64,000 nt of DNA from Rhynchopus sp. YZ270_cl-10. Its lineage: Eukaryota; Euglenozoa; Diplonemea; Diplonemida; Diplonemidae. The first letter of the stretch is position 1; every line of letters begins with the position of its first letter. The stretch is taken from assembly GCA_964035575.1 (NCBI GenBank), contig OZ037903.1:335001-399000 (forward strand), in the 5' to 3' direction. This document shows positions 1-11,986 of the stretch, piece after piece. A program made the translations under genes and the position numbers. The notes under the pieces were generated by a model. That model was not told the DNA's origin, made no database searches, and worked only from the letters and a program-made list of their open reading frames with translations.

Positions 1-105
1 AGGTGACGCAACTGCTGCAGGTGACGACGCACCAAACACGTCGTCCAGTAAACTCGCACCCCGATCTGCTGCAGAAGCGCTTGAAAGCGCGTGAGGTGAG
101 CTAGG
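1..105 (+). other. Possible 3' end of a plus-strand coding region
   Basis: Two plus-strand frames are open from the window edge and close at about 94 and 105. The stretch is richer in GC than the DNA after it, which is the only hint of coding. The product is not recognised and the call could be wrong, because every secure gene here is on the minus strand. Confidence 0.15.
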
Positions 106-308
106 GAAGAAGTTCGCCCCGCTTGTAGTCAAATATTTGTCCCATTCTTCCATTTAGTTTCTTGTGTCCTGGTGGTAGGGTGAAGAGGAGGAGGAGGAAG
201 AAAAAGGGCTGGACAGATTACCGTGATTGGTCGGAATGGATGAGTATCGGACAGTTGGTTGTATGTCCTCAACTAAGCTGTGTGGTATAAAGAGAACGTG
301 AAAGAAAA

Positions 309-349
309 GTTTATAAGATGACCCGAAGGCTCTCGTGCTTAATCACCTT
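309..349 (+). repeat. Family A hairpin repeat, inserted beside a P-unit remnant
   Basis: Has the family A layout: GTTTATAAGATGA, an inner inverted repeat around CTCTCGT, then the closing arm TCACCTT. The outer arm AAGATGA pairs with TCACCTT through one G-U pair. It sits directly before the truncated P unit at 361. Confidence 0.6.
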
Positions 350-360
350 GGAGAAATAAT

Positions 361-1096
361 ATGGTATTGGGTGCGGGTTGAATAGGGGAAAAATGTGGTG
401 TAGTGTCAGTCCATCGAACCATTGAAGAAAGTTATCCTCATGCGCAAAAGCAGTTGGTAATGTAGCTGTAAATTGTATCATCATGTGCAAGAGGAAGGAA
501 GGGGAAAGTGTGCGTGTTGTCTCAGCCAGGGATAACTGTCAAGAATGGGTAGAATCAAAAAAGACCTCGTTTCTCGAGGCTTTCATAAGGGGAAAGAAGA
601 ATCTTAGGATAGGTTGTCATCATGAACTGCAGGGTGTGGAGGCGACACAGCGAACACCAACATCTCCGGAGCGTTTCCCACTGAGTCACGCTATAAGCAG
701 ACACGCACAGTAGAATTTGCACTCCGTTTTGCTGCAGAAGCGTGGCAAGAAAAGGTGTTCAGTAAGACCCATCGAACAGATGAAAGTATCCTCAAGCAAA
801 GCTGTCAGTTCTAGTAGCTGGTAGATATGTTTCATCATGTACATGGGGTGGAGCTGTGCCGCGAACATCGTGTGGTGCATCTCCCCAACAAGCGAAGCCT
901 AATATGGCACAAGACAGCACACATCAGGTATTGGATGCGGGTGGACACTGCAAAGGAAAGTGTGTTGTTGTGTTGCTGTGTTGTGTCAGTCCATCGAACC
1001 ATTGAAGAAAGTTATCCTCATGCGCAAAAGCAGTTGGTAATGTAGCTGTAAATTGTATCATCATGTGCAAGAGGAAGGAAGGGGAAAGTGTGCTGC
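361..1096 (+). repeat. 580-bp alternating P/Q repeat array, copy 1
   Basis: Two units alternate: Q (407-759, about 353 bp, starts CAGTCCATCGAACC) and P (760-986, about 227 bp, starts CAGTAAGACCCATCGAAC). A second, cut-short Q runs 987 to about 1094, and a P tail precedes the first Q at 361-406. The Q-to-Q period is 580 bp. The first 80 bp of P and Q resemble each other, so the array probably grew from one ancestral unit. Near-identical blocks lie at 52551-52902 and 56070-56830. Short open frames inside are conserved only because the DNA is. Confidence 0.85.
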
Positions 1097-1537
1097 GGAC
1101 ACTTCGACGCTACTAAGAACATTCATCCACACACAACAAATCTCCAACCACACGAATACGCAACAAAAAAACACATTTCCCCCCTTTTTTTTCCAACACC
1201 TCCAATTCTATGGCTAACTAACATGGCAAAAGATACACAAATACATAAGATAAAACCCCCCCTCCCACCATCTAATATTCAAAATACAAAAATCAACACA
1301 TTTTTCTAGCCTCCTCCTCTTTGCCTCATTTCCCCCTTCTTTCGTTGGTACAAAAATAAGATGACTTGAAATACAAAGCCCTCTCGTGAACAGTGTACCT
1401 TTGGTATAATCGGGTGACCGTTGCGTGGACACCCCAATCATTATCCATTTTTGTGGTTTACATCTGAAAAAAAAACGCAACTTTTTTTTTGAAAAAACGG
1501 AGTCGAGGAACCCTCAGTATTTCCCCTTAAAAGCCTC
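1097..1537. other. Intergenic; holds a family B repeat
   Basis: No gene is seen. A family B repeat lies at about 1364-1468 (GAAATACAAAGCCCTCTCGTG followed by a GTGTACCTTTGGTA hairpin and a tail ending TTTACATCTGAAA). The rest is AC- and T-rich low-complexity DNA downstream of the paraflagellar rod gene. Confidence 0.5.
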
Positions 1538-4145
1538 TCATTCATCACCAAGCAGACGTTGCAGATCCTGTAACTCCTCTTCCGTCTGTTTCGAGTCGAC
1601 CTCAACAAGGCGGCGGTGATGTGTGAGGGACATCTTCTTGATCTCCGCAAGCTTCTCCTTGAAGAGCTCGCCTGGATACGTGAACGCAACCTTTGCCTCC
1701 TGCAGCACCTCGGCCGTGGGTTTGAACTCCTCACTGGCAACGCGCAGGTGCTGCTTCAACAGCCCAACCCTCTCTCTGCAAGCCTCCTGCGCAGCGCGTA
1801 GCTCCTTCGCATGGTTCAGGTACTGTAGGTTGGTGTTTGGGAGAAAAAAGAATGGTTTATGGGATCCTAAAAGGGTGAGGATTCTTTGAGGGGAAATGAT
1901 TGATTAGACCTCGTGGGGTACAGATCTATGACAGAGCTGTGGTCTTTCTGTGAAGGAAGTAAAGGAAAAGTGGTGGGGTGCGTACCATGTCCCCTTGCAC
2001 TCCTCCGACCTTGACAGCGTGTTGTGCGCTGCCTTCGTGGTGGCGGACAAGGCGGTCGAGTTCTGTGATGCGGTCTTCGTTCTGCACAATCACCTCACCG
2101 TGGAAGAGGTAGCATCTGTGTGGTGTAGTGTGTAGTGTGTGGTATACAGAGAAAGGCGAACAAAAAAGGGGGGTTTGAAACGATGGGGGGTAAATTCATT
2201 TTGAGGGGAAATCTCGAGGTAAAACGTAAGTCAGGTGGGGTGCATACTTAGTGAAGGCATCCAGGTGAAGCTTCGACTCTTGCAATCTCATGTCTCCGAG
2301 GGACGCCTTGGTGTGCTTGATCTTGTCGCGGATTGTGGTGGCGCAGTGTTCGACGTATCCTGTTGATGTGTTGTGATGTGTCATCCCGTTCGAGAGAATG
2401 TTGATAGCGTGCAGACACCTTCTTGGTGGACATGAAAAGTAATTTTAAAAGGGCATACCTTTGAGGAACACCTCGTGGTTGACTGTGATGGTGTCGATTA
2501 GACACTCTTTCATGTCTTTCATGAGTTGGACGTGGTCTTGCACGCACTTGCGGCGCGACTCGAAGCGTCGCTGCTCGGTCGCGCTTTCCTCCATGACCTG
2601 CATCCTCTTGGAGACGAGGAGGGCACGCTCTGCGCCTGCGTCCTGCATCATCTTCAGCAGCTCTGCTGTCTTCTCTGCCAACGCCTTCTGTGTCGACGCA
2701 TTCTCCGCAAGCTTTGCATCGCATGCCTGCACTGCCTGCCTTGCCTCTGACTTCACTCTCTCATTCTCCTCCAACATGCTGCTGTGCGAATCACAGATCT
2801 TCTTTGCGTCATCATCCAACGTTGCATCCAATGCATCACACGTCACTGTCACTTGATGCACAAAACCTCTTGCAGCCTCACGCTTTGCGGTGATATCCTC
2901 CATCGCTGGTGCCCCGCAGACTGACCCCAGAAGCGCAACCTTAAGCTGGCTTGTTGCAAGCAGACCCTCTAGGGCTGTGCCTAGGTCTGTTTGATTTGCG
3001 TTCGTTGGATCACGCTGGTAGATACGCTGTCTATTAGAAACTGTTCGGGTGAGTTCGGCTGCTTCACGGTTGGCTGCTTCCAGACGCTGCATGGTGGTGG
3101 ACGTATTGAAAAGCTCGGAGTTGAGGAACGCATGAAACTCTAGCGACAGTGCAGCTGCGTCGCTTTCCACACCGCACGCCGCAAAGTCTGATACAGTGGA
3201 CGTCGCAGTCTTGCTCCCCGCCAGCTCCGAAAAGAGCTGTCTCGCATCAGTCGGCTGCGAACGACTCAAATCCACAATATGCTGCTTCAACGCCGCCTGC
3301 GTCATGACCAGACCACATTCCTCTTCCATTTGCGCAACAAAGTCCTCTTGCACATCGTCATCCGGAGGGACCGCACACTGCGCGCAGTCACGATCAAATG
3401 CAAGCATTGCCTGCCCTACCCGTCGCGACTGTGCTAGCACCTCTTGAAATTGTTTGTCAAACGCAGTCACCGTGGTAGCGTGAAGCCCTGCCAGGACGTC
3501 CTCCTGCTCTGAGAGAAATGCCTTAGAACGGACAAAGGCTGCCTTATCTTTGAGGCTCTTTGCGATGGCGTGTTTGTGTGCGGCAGCTGCAGTGTCACGT
3601 TCTATCTCATCCTCGACCTGTTGCATGATGTTCACCAACGACTCATCGCCTGCAAGCGAAGGCGACGCTACGGACGCACTAATATTGCTTTGTGGAGGCA
3701 GCTGATGACCGCCAGCTGAGGTGTAGCTGACGTGGTGGTAATGTGAAGGGTCAAGAGAAGATTTGGTGCTTGCTGTCGACAACTTCCTGCTCAGGTTAGG
3801 CTGGGGTGCGGTGATGTCTGATCGTGGAGGTGCACCCTGATGAAGCTTCTGCAGCAATTTTTGCAAATATTTCTCGTACTCCTTCCCCTTCGTGCCTTCA
3901 GGAAGCTTCAACGACTGTTGTATCGCCCGCAAAGACTGTTTCTGGTTTGGTGTAAGCATATTTGACGGGACAGTGCTCTGAGGTGATTGTGACGGTGCTG
4001 TGACGGCACTGCTTATAATGCTCACCTCCCCCGCCATCCCGTCCACCTCAAATGCAGCTGCCGCTGCTGCAGCCGCAAAACGCTGTCGATCACCCCCATC
4101 GGTTTTGCTTTGAAAAAACTGCTGCAATTTGTGAAGTTCACTCAT
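1538..4145 (-). CDS. Paraflagellar rod protein (Flagellar_rod family)
   Basis: Four exons on the minus strand: 4145-2459, 2359-2248, 2115-1986, 1822-1538, giving 737 residues. The introns start GTATGC, GTATGC and GTACGC and end CAG, and the frame holds throughout. The protein is almost all helical coiled coil after a low-complexity N-terminus with an alanine run. The last 180 residues follow the order known in trypanosome PFR proteins: a YLFHGEVIVQNEDRI-like segment (compare LGQLVYKKEKRLEEID), then EFKPTAEVLQEA (compare MFGPTEDALNQA), then FTYPGELF (compare FVHPAEEV). A QLKVALLGS segment matches the VVQTALLGN region. PFR proteins build the lattice beside the axoneme. Start: the first ATG after a CACAG acceptor; an in-frame extension reaches 4559 but its first part reads low-complexity DNA and the KRR1 3' region. 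The match is from memory and unaligned. It could be a minor PFR component rather than PFR1 or PFR2. Confidence 0.75.
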
Positions 4146-4473
4146 TGAAAAAAAGGCTACCACCGTTCTGTGAGGGTAATGAAAGTGTAAATCATGGGGG
4201 ATTGAAAGTACAAAAAAAAAATTTTTTTCTCTTTTTTTTTGACGCGGAAACCTTTGTTGTTTCTTTTGAAAGAAGAAAATAAAAAAAAACGGAAAAAGAA
4301 AATACTCTTTTACTTCGGCAATGACAGTCATGAATTTGATCTGATATGTGTTTTTTTTTGTTGGTTGTTCTCCCAATGCAGGGGGAGGGGCCCGGGGAGG
4401 GGGGGGTCTAGTGGCTAGGATATGGGGGTATTGTTGTTGGGGGAGGAGAGAGATGAGGGAGTGTGGTTGATGA
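4146..4473. promoter_or_regulatory. Short intergenic gap with candidate trans-splice acceptor
   Basis: This 328-bp gap separates the KRR1 stop from the downstream PFR start. On the minus strand it has long T and A runs, then CTCACAG shortly before the PFR ATG. That fits polyadenylation of the upstream gene and spliced-leader addition to the downstream one in a polycistronic unit. This is inference from layout. Confidence 0.3.
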
Positions 4474-5724
4474 TCACTCTTCGCGCTTTCTCTTCTTATC
4501 CCGCTTCGGTTTGCTATCTTTGTCTTTTTTGTCGGTGAAACCGGTTCTGACGATAGCATCTTTTTCCAGTTTTGTGCCTTTTGCTGCTAATTTTTTTGCA
4601 TGCTGTTTTGAGGAGTTGAAATTGTGTTGATTAGAGATATGGTTTAATCAGTGAACGCTGAGATAATGTAAAAAAAGGTAGAGTTGAAATACAAAAGCCC
4701 TCTCGTGACAGTGTACCTTGGTACAATGACCGGGTGTACCGGGGGTGGACAAAAAAATGACAGAGAATATTTGTTGCACAGCGGCCCTTATTCTGGAGGT
4801 TTGTTGTGAAACCAGCCATACCTTTTCTTTGTCTCTCGACACCTGGTTCTTCCAGTAGGTACCCTGCTCCATCTCGATATCCTCCTTCCGCATGGTGTGC
4901 TGTGGGGCAAAGGTTGCGCTCTTTTCCTTCTTCTCCTTGCGCGGCTTCTTCTTCGGCGGCTCGCCTGTCGCTGCTGCCTCGTCGTTCTTGTCGGGCTTTT
5001 TATCTTCACCTTCACGCTCTGTTGGCATATTTCTTTTCTTTTGATGCACCTTGCGGAACTGCGGGATAAACCGCGACCAATCCTCTCCTTTCATAGAAGA
5101 ATCCTTGCTGAGCTCACGCTTGATCAGAAGCTGCTTGATACCGTAGATGGGATGGATATTGCGCATACAGTCGGTCACCACGGTACGCACTGCTTTGGTC
5201 CCCTTCCAACTCCCCATCACCGCCACAGTGTTTCCTTGCACAAGAATGTAGCAATCTGTCAACAACTCCAATGCCTTTAAGGTCTGTGCATTAGGTCCAA
5301 TCAAACGCTGACGGCGCTTAATGAAGCGCTCCTTGTGGCGTACCATGGAGGAAATCTTCACAATGTCGTATGTAATGTCGTCCTGGAAGATCTTCTGTGC
5401 CTGCGCCAGCGGGACACTCCTGCTAAGAAGTTTAATGAAGTCGCGCGCCTTGATGATGGAGTAAGGATCCCACGTCTTGGCAGTCGTGGAGACAGTAATG
5501 CTTCCGTCCACAAGGTTAAGCTTCCCATCGAGGTCCTGCATATTCAGCACACTCTGTATGTCCGCCCACACCGTCTGCAAGTAGTTCTCAAGATACTTCG
5601 GGAAGAGCGTCGCAAACTTGCTGAGCTCTACAAGACACGGCTTCGCGCTGTCCTTCGTCCATGCATCCATCTTGTAGTTCCCTGTCCCCAGGTCTACGAC
5701 ATTCGACTCACCCTCAGGAGCCAT
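4474..5724 (-). CDS. KRR1: KRR1 small-subunit processome component (KH domain)
   Basis: Two exons, 5724-4822 and 4602-4474, encode 343 residues; yeast and human KRR1 are a little longer. KRR1 is a nucleolar KH-domain protein needed for 18S rRNA processing and 40S assembly. The N-terminal part carries family blocks such as FPKYLENYL, followed by a KH-like segment with [20 protein letters not shown] and the downstream block [19 protein letters not shown]. The C-terminus is a lysine-rich tail ([11 protein letters not shown] in exon 1, [12 protein letters not shown] in exon 2), a likely nucleolar signal. The 219-bp intron begins GTATGG, ends AACAG, and contains a family B repeat at 4681-4750. A CACAG lies about 30 bp upstream of the ATG. 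Identification is secure; the second exon rests on frame and the expected basic tail. Confidence 0.9.
4681..4750 (+). repeat. Family B repeat inside the KRR1 intron
   Basis: Reads GAGTTGAAATACAAAAGCCC, then a short hairpin near GTGTACCTTGGTAC, then GACCGGGTGTACCG. The same order recurs at 1364, 5888, 26659, 41071 and (partly) 47509. Confidence 0.6.
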
Positions 5725-7154
5725 CGTGTTAAGTTTACCCTGTCAGGGTCTTATCTGTGTAGCTTCTATCGGGGGGGAAATTGAATTGTTCTGGAGGAAA
5801 TACTTATTTCATAATTATACTATCTATTCTACTGAATAGAAGGTACAACAGGGTGCACTAAATGTACACAAACAGGACATTAAGTTTGATTCGAAATGCA
5901 AAGCGCTCTGGCGCACAATATACCTTTGGTGTATGACCGGATGCACCCAACCATGCAGTTCTACGTCCATTTTATGGTTTACAGCTGAAATTTTATTGAA
6001 TCTTTTTCCCAATGAAGACACTGAAAAATGCAAATGAGCTGAGGAGGGTCTTTTTTTTTTGCCCTCATTGTTTAACCCTAGAGGGCTACAGGGAGTGGGT
6101 ATGGGGGGTTTTTTTGTTTGTTTATTATGGTTTTTTTTGTTAAGTTGTTAAATGTTGCCTCTCGTTTGCTATTGTGTCCCGCATTATTATTTTTTTGCAT
6201 TTTTTTTTTTTGTCTCGGTGGAGGAGGAGGGGGCGATACACCCGCAGGTTAAAAAAAAAAAAAATAGCTTAATTTTATTTTTGCAGCGTTGCCAACCCTA
6301 AAAGACAGTTATTTTTGTTGTATCTGTTGCCCTTTTTTTTGCACCCCCCTGAATATCTTCTCGTACTTTTTTTCACAAAAAAAAAAAGACAAGTAAAAAA
6401 GAAAAACAGAGACCTTTCTTCCAGCTTGTTGTATCCAAAAAACCCCATTTTTTTTTATATTCCAAACACCAGTGAAGGAAAGAGGGTGGAAAAGGGGTAA
6501 CAGGAAGAGATGTTACACACATAGTTACACACACTCTCTTCTCCATCCCTAATGGAAATTTACGTATCGTCTTTTTTTTTTGTTGTTGTGTCGACAATCA
6601 CCTAATTCACCTACCTTAGTAGTTAACTAGGGGTCTGTACTCAATGTTGGTCTCAAAAGCCCTTTTTTTTGTACTACGGAAGGTAATAACGTAGTTCATC
6701 CTCAACCCTAGCGAGCAACTTTTTATCAAAAAAGGACCTTCACTTTTTCTTTTTTTTTTGTATTATTTTCTTTTCGTCCAGAATGCGAAGTTAGATGGTA
6801 GGGGTTGAAAACAAAATATACACAAGGGGAAGACAAAAAGTAAAAGTTTATAAGATGAACCTAAGCCTCTCGTGCTAAGCCATCTTTTCAAAAAAAGTCC
6901 TGCAAGTGTGTTTTTTTAGTGTAGAATACCTGCAAATAATTTACCACCCCCCCACCACCCCCTCCACCAAAACCCCCCCTTGTCCCCAGCCATTTTCACC
7001 CCCAACATGGGAAAAATGGAATTACGATTATTTTTTTTTTCAGCGGAATTGTTTGGGCTTTCTTTTTTTTGGAAAAACAGTTCTAAGAAAAGGTGTTAAA
7101 AAAAAAAGGAGGGTTTCAGAAAATAAAAAAGTCCCCAAGCTATGTGCCCCCCCC
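5725..7154. other. Intergenic block with B, H and A repeats
   Basis: No gene is seen in 1.4 kb. It holds repeat H (5809-5867, CTATTCTACTGAATAG hairpin, second copy at 46886), family B at 5888-5990, and family A at 6846-6886. Many T and A runs of 8-14 bases fill the rest. Confidence 0.6.
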
Positions 7155-8714
7155 CTATTTCTCCGCCACTCTGGCAAGTCTCTGTACTCTGCCAAGAAGG
7201 ATGTCACCTTCTTTGAGGAACTGTGTGGTGGGTGTTGTTGTTGTTATTATTGTCGCATCGAGATAATCACCTGGGGACGGGTTCTGTACACAAAGTCCCA
7301 TTTTGAAACTAAAAGTGAAGATATTAAATGCAGGCACACCTCCGACTGACCCACGATGCCAGCTCTGAAAACTAAAAAGAAAATAAAAAATCATACCTGC
7401 TGGTACTGGTAACTGCGGTTGTCTGTTTGGGTGGTCTCGACACTCCCACTTGCCTTGTCGACCTTGCACCCGAGCCTCCCAGAGGCAATGAAGATGGAAA
7501 GCTGGTGGTCCAACAAGTCCACGGGCTGTAGGGTGTTTTGGTTGTTTTTTTATACATCATAATTGATCACCGTTTTGGGAAAGAAAGTATGGTTGGCCTA
7601 AAGACTTTATCAAACGGCAACCTGGTGCGATACACGAAATCAAAGAAAATAACAATCTTCTCAAACGCCAGTTGTATCTAAGGCGGTTTACATTACAAAA
7701 TTCGCATACGATATCAAAGGCCTCGGCCATGGACTTCAAGGTAACAGACCGGTACGACTGGAGGAACTGCTTGAAGGCGATCAACCGCATCTCCCTGTAG
7801 AAGTAGTTCACGTGCATGTTGGTGTAGACGTGGCGCTGCATCTCTTCGCAGACGTCTCTGAGGGCCTGGAAGTACTCACGGTATTTGCAGTCATAGAGCG
7901 ACGTCACAAAGCGCTTCACATGCGGGATCTCCGGGAAGGCCTGCAACACTTCTGAGGAGTCGAGCACCTTCTTCTTGAAGGTGGGTCTGTCGAGGTTGAC
8001 GGAGGCAACAAGCGTTGTGAACAGAATGAAGTCGTTGTAGGTCACAAGCTCTGGGGAGGAGAAGGCAGACAGCGCACCAATGAAGAGGTCGGACGCCTTT
8101 TTGAACTGTCTCTTCGAGGTCAGGTACACTGCCTCGTACACCTTAAGACGGTTGCGCCTTTCCCAATCACCCTCCATTGCGAGGAGTTCGTGGCTCTCAT
8201 CGATCCCCTTCTGGATGAGTTCTGGGTCGTTGAAAGAGTAACCAATTCTGATTCTTTGGAACGCAAGGTCGAGTTTAGGACCAAGCCCGACCTTGCCGGT
8301 TTCCAATGCTTGTTTGTTGAGTTTGAGGCATCCGTCTTTGTCTCCAATGGCAGCAGAGTAGTTTGCCTGTTCAATGAGAAGCTCGCGGATCTCGGTTTCA
8401 CCGTAGTTCTCTTCGGCATCTGCAATCTTCTTCTCAAATTCTTCCATCCTCTTCGCGTTTGCCTCCTTCATCCGCTTCATCAGCGCCTCATCCAACGGCC
8501 ACATAAAGCTATCATACAAAAATTGATAGTAAGGTGCCATGTTGTTCTCCTCAATGATGCTCAAGATCTTTGCCTGAATCGCCGCCTTATCCTCAAAGAA
8601 CTTAATCTCGCTTGTGTACTCAAAGCGCAGCTGCAGCAGCACCAACAACGTGTCGACGTCAACGTTCTCCTCCTCCACCTCAGCCGTGTCGTCCTTCATC
8701 TCTGTGTCCGTCAT
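7155..8714 (-). CDS. PSMD6: 26S proteasome non-ATPase regulatory subunit 6 (Rpn7)
   Basis: Three exons, 8714-7710, 7525-7397 and 7220-7155, give 399 residues (human PSMD6 is 389). Rpn7 is a lid subunit of the 19S particle. An acidic N-terminus leads into helical repeats (REYFQALRDV, HVNYFYREMRLIAFKQFLQS), then the PCI winged helix running through SVTLKSMAEAFDI, the exon 2 segment LSIFIASGRLGCKVDK, and the ending GDILLGRVQRLARV, which matches the GDLLLNRVQKLSRV end of the family. The exon 1 frame runs on into the intron to 7557, but the real PCI half lies in the two short downstream exons. Introns start GTATGC and GTATGA and end CAG. The second intron contains a family E repeat. Confidence 0.95.
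7315..7363 (+). repeat. Family E repeat inside a PSMD6 intron
   Basis: Contains ATGCAGGCACACCTCC followed by GACTGACCCACGATGCCAGC, the core shared with copies at 18099, 39561, 43691, 47183 and 58898. Confidence 0.6.
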
Positions 8715-9242
8715 TTCTCTTCTCTACCAGCCCTAATGAAGGGGAAAGCCCGAAGAAGGGGGTGTGTGTGTGTACTTTTCCTGGGGAAAAAAATGAAGGT
8801 TTATGAGATGGCATTAAGTCACTTTGAAGGGAAGAGAAACTATAAATAGTAATGCAGAAAGGGAGAAAGGGGGGGATTTTCGTTCTTAGCTATTTATTAC
8901 CGGGTAAACATTAACGCTTTTAACGCTGTGACCCGGGTCACTCAGAGGGTGGAAATCGTTCTGATAAGCCGGTAATACAATGGGTTTATGACTGGAAATA
9001 ACCTTTTTTTCCCCTCGATAGCAAAAACTTTTCACTATTTCTTTCTAAACACGATGGGCCCATCGGGGTACCCCACGCGGACCCTATCCTGAAGGCCCGC
9101 GACCCACCGTGAATGTTAGGGGCGAAAAAAAAGGAAGCAAAGTTGAGACTCAGTTGCACTTTCAGTACCTCAATACACACTTTGTGTATTTTCCCTCTCT
9201 CTCTCACTCTCCCTCTATTCCATTCTCTCAGCTCCTTCAGCT
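8715..9242. other. Intergenic, small inverted repeats only
   Basis: No gene is seen. A degraded family A-like stretch lies near 8790-8830. Around 8890-8980, TTATTACCGG and CCGGTAATA form a weak inverted pair enclosing the palindrome GACCCGGGTC. Confidence 0.4.
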
Positions 9243-11754
9243 TTATCTTAGGTGCTCCACTGCGAGGATGAGGATGAGTAGAACTGCCATTTTCTGGAAT
9301 GTGGAGGCCTGGACAATGCGCTCCTCCCCTACGCCTGCTTGCCCTTCAATCCACCCGACGAGCCATTCCTGAGCGTACATTTCTTCGTGGAGGGTCTTCA
9401 GTTCTGAGGAAACGTCCCAGCCCATCTTCTGTTCTAGAGGCTGTGTTTTGACCGGCGCACGGTAGATAACACACCATCGTGTCCCAGGGGGAAGTGGGTC
9501 CCCGCCAGCATCAGGGTGATGATGGTAAAACCCAGACTCCCACCAATTCTGTGAATCCATCCTCGCTCCTTGGCTGTCATCCTGAAATTCACTGATGTGA
9601 GACAACGCAAACCCCACATTGCTCCACTTCTGCGCCGCAAAGTCATGCCAATGCCATTTATTGCTGTTATGATGCAACAACACCGGCTGTCCATCATGAC
9701 CCCTTTGTATCATAGTCTCTCCACAGATAAAGGTTTTGTGGTTTAACGTGATGTTTCCTCCTAAGCCTGGAGGACGCATCATACGATATGGGTACTGCAT
9801 GCCCAGCCAAGCCATGATAAAGGTATCTTTGTCACCAACCCCTGGCATGTAGTGCCGAAACTCCCCACGTCTATAGCAAGGCCCCCCTAAGCACGATGTT
9901 TCCCCAAAGTGTCCATAGTACATTGCTTCGTAATAAACAGAGGAATGGTAGTTCAGGTAGAAGGCTAATGCTAATGCCTTCCACCCATCTCCACAGGTTT
10001 TGCAGACAACTAACAAACCGGATTCTTGGGAAGGGCCGTTGGTCTTCCCGGGGTACGGCCATGGGAAGGAGTCCCAGATGGTGGCGTCGTGCAGCATGGT
10101 CCAGTAGTCGGGCCAGAACACAGCGCTCTCATTGCCCCTGCGGAAGGCGAGGATGGTGCGTGGGTCCTGCGTGATGACAGCGTCGGAGTCGAAGAAGACC
10201 ACTTCATTAAAGGATGACGCGAGAATTGCTGCAGGTTTGAGGGAGAACATCTTCCTGTGTGGTGTATAGGGGTATAGTGGTATTGCGGTATAGACTAGAG
10301 AACCAAAAGGGTGTGTAAATGAAAAGTCATGATGGGTTGTATATTCCAGCTATTTGGAAATTTGGTGGAGTTTGGTGTTTAAGTACTAAACTCCGTCAAA
10401 ATTTATGGGAAAAGACGTCAGGTGGATATATTGTTAGATTATTAAGTAGGGGGAGAGGGGTTGAGGTGGCATACCTGGACTCCGGTGAAATGGACTCCTT
10501 TGGGAGGGAGCGCATCACAATATCGAGGTCTTTGAGCTTTGCAACGAACTGTGGGGAGTATGTGGTGCCTTCGTGCTCGCTTTGCCAGATCTGTGGAGGA
10601 GGAGGAGGAGGAGGGTGGTGTGCTGGCTTTTGAGTAAAATTTAATGAAGTTTACTCTACAACATTGACAACATGACCATGTCGTAGTCTCACCGTACCTC
10701 CGTTTCCTGGGGTAATCCTCTTACGTCTTTATCCCGTCACTCATCAATAGACGGACTGGGATCGATGTAGGTTATTCTGTATGAGATTTGTCTGACAGAG
10801 AAATGTGATTCCAATTTTTTGAATCGGATACGAGCCTTGGAAAACCCCCCTGAGGTCGGCTTGATATTGTGTGTCATCTCCCGTAGGGTTTCCATACCTC
10901 AACTGGCAGTCGTGTGCCCAGCCTTTTGCGCATGAAGGCCACCGCAACAATCGCCTGAGGAAGCGTTTCCACTGAGCCCGCCATCCTGCAAAAGAAAAAA
11001 ACGTATTGAACCAGAAAACCATAACCTATACAACAAGAAATCAAAAAGACTCCACCCTTCTGACATACGTTACCAACCCCTTCCCTTTCCACCCATTTAG
11101 AAGTGGACTGAGTTGCGGGGATGTTGTGACTGCTTCTGCAAAGGCATGCCATGTGTCTAGGGCGGGTTTGTGGTCGGTTGGACGCTTTTTGCCGTTTCCG
11201 CGGCTTATTGGTGACGGTGTGTGCGCAGCTGCGATGCTGGCAATGCTCTTCATGAGGGTATGCGCATGCGAGCTTCCTGCTGCCCGCAGCGAATGCGCCC
11301 TGGAGGCCAAATCCTCAAACAGCGCCTCACACTCTTCCACCCTGAACGCCCCTCCGTTGCGGTCACACCTAATCGACCCCTCTGTGGACGGCATCTCCAC
11401 AGACACACGGTACTCTTGGTCTAAACAGAAGTTCTTTATTGCCGACACCGCATGGCGTACTGATACCTGACTCTCCTTTTCCTCTGCATTAGGTGTACTC
11501 GTTCCTGCACGCAGTGTAAACACGCAAGAATCAGATGTGCACGACAACGACAAAAACGGAGCATCCAAAGGCACATCATCCGGAAGCGGCAAAGGAATGA
11601 TATTCACAGAACTATACGACGCAGGTATCTGCCCTGCAGAAGGCACCTCATGTCCATGTATCACCAGCTCCAACGCTACAAGCACCACCACAGTTAGCGT
11701 CACAGCAGGATATCGAAAGCGGCCTACAACACGGTTCACAAGCTGTGCCAGCAT
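9243..11754 (-). CDS. Type II membrane mannosyltransferase (MNN1-like, Mannosyl_trans3 family)
   Basis: Four exons, 11754-11069, 10985-10898, 10590-10475 and 10254-9243, encode 633 residues. Family members transfer mannose in the Golgi. A short N-terminus is followed by one hydrophobic segment at about residues 16-33 (VTLTVVVLVALEL), a signal anchor. The catalytic part begins where exons 1-3 join: GKGLV, then AVAFMRKRLGTRLPVE, then IWQSEHEG, as the family expects. Next come the donor-binding block FSLKPAAIL...EVVFFDSDAVITQDP with the DxD motif DSD at about 319-321, and ESGLLVVCKT and GDKDTFIMAWLG. The protein ends with a short hydrophobic stretch. Start: the first true ATG is at 11754 (MLAQLVNR); the longer frame upstream opens only at GTG. 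Introns start GTATGT, GTATGG and GTATGC. Sugar and linkage cannot be told from sequence. Confidence 0.88.
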
Positions 11755-11986
11755 TTTTTGGCGCCTTTTGTTACTACCCACGATTCTTGAAGGGTATGGG
11801 TGATGGGAAGGGGGAATGTAAGGGAGACGTAAAAGAGGATGTGTGGGTTGGTTTCGATTTGGGGAAGGGAGTGGGGGAAGAGGGAGAGAGAGAGAAAGGT
11901 TTTAAAAAACAACACAGAATGGACATAGAGTGGAGCCCGAAGTAGAGGGAGGTCCCAAAGTATAGTATCCTGCGAAACGTATAAAG

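Noticed and set aside
483-713. 76-codon ORF, with a matching one at 52546-52773
   Set aside because: Both lie in the P/Q repeat; conservation equals that of the surrounding DNA, so coding is not supported.
4146-4559. N-terminal extension of the paraflagellar rod ORF
   Set aside because: It reads through A/T runs and the end of the KRR1 gene; a better ATG follows a CACAG acceptor at 4145.
10660-10740. Extra mannosyltransferase exon near GGTACGGTGAG
   Set aside because: Joining 10898 directly to 10590 gives the expected family sequence in phase; no place remains for another exon.
11755-11781. Nine-codon extension of the mannosyltransferase
   Set aside because: The upstream codon is GTG, not ATG.
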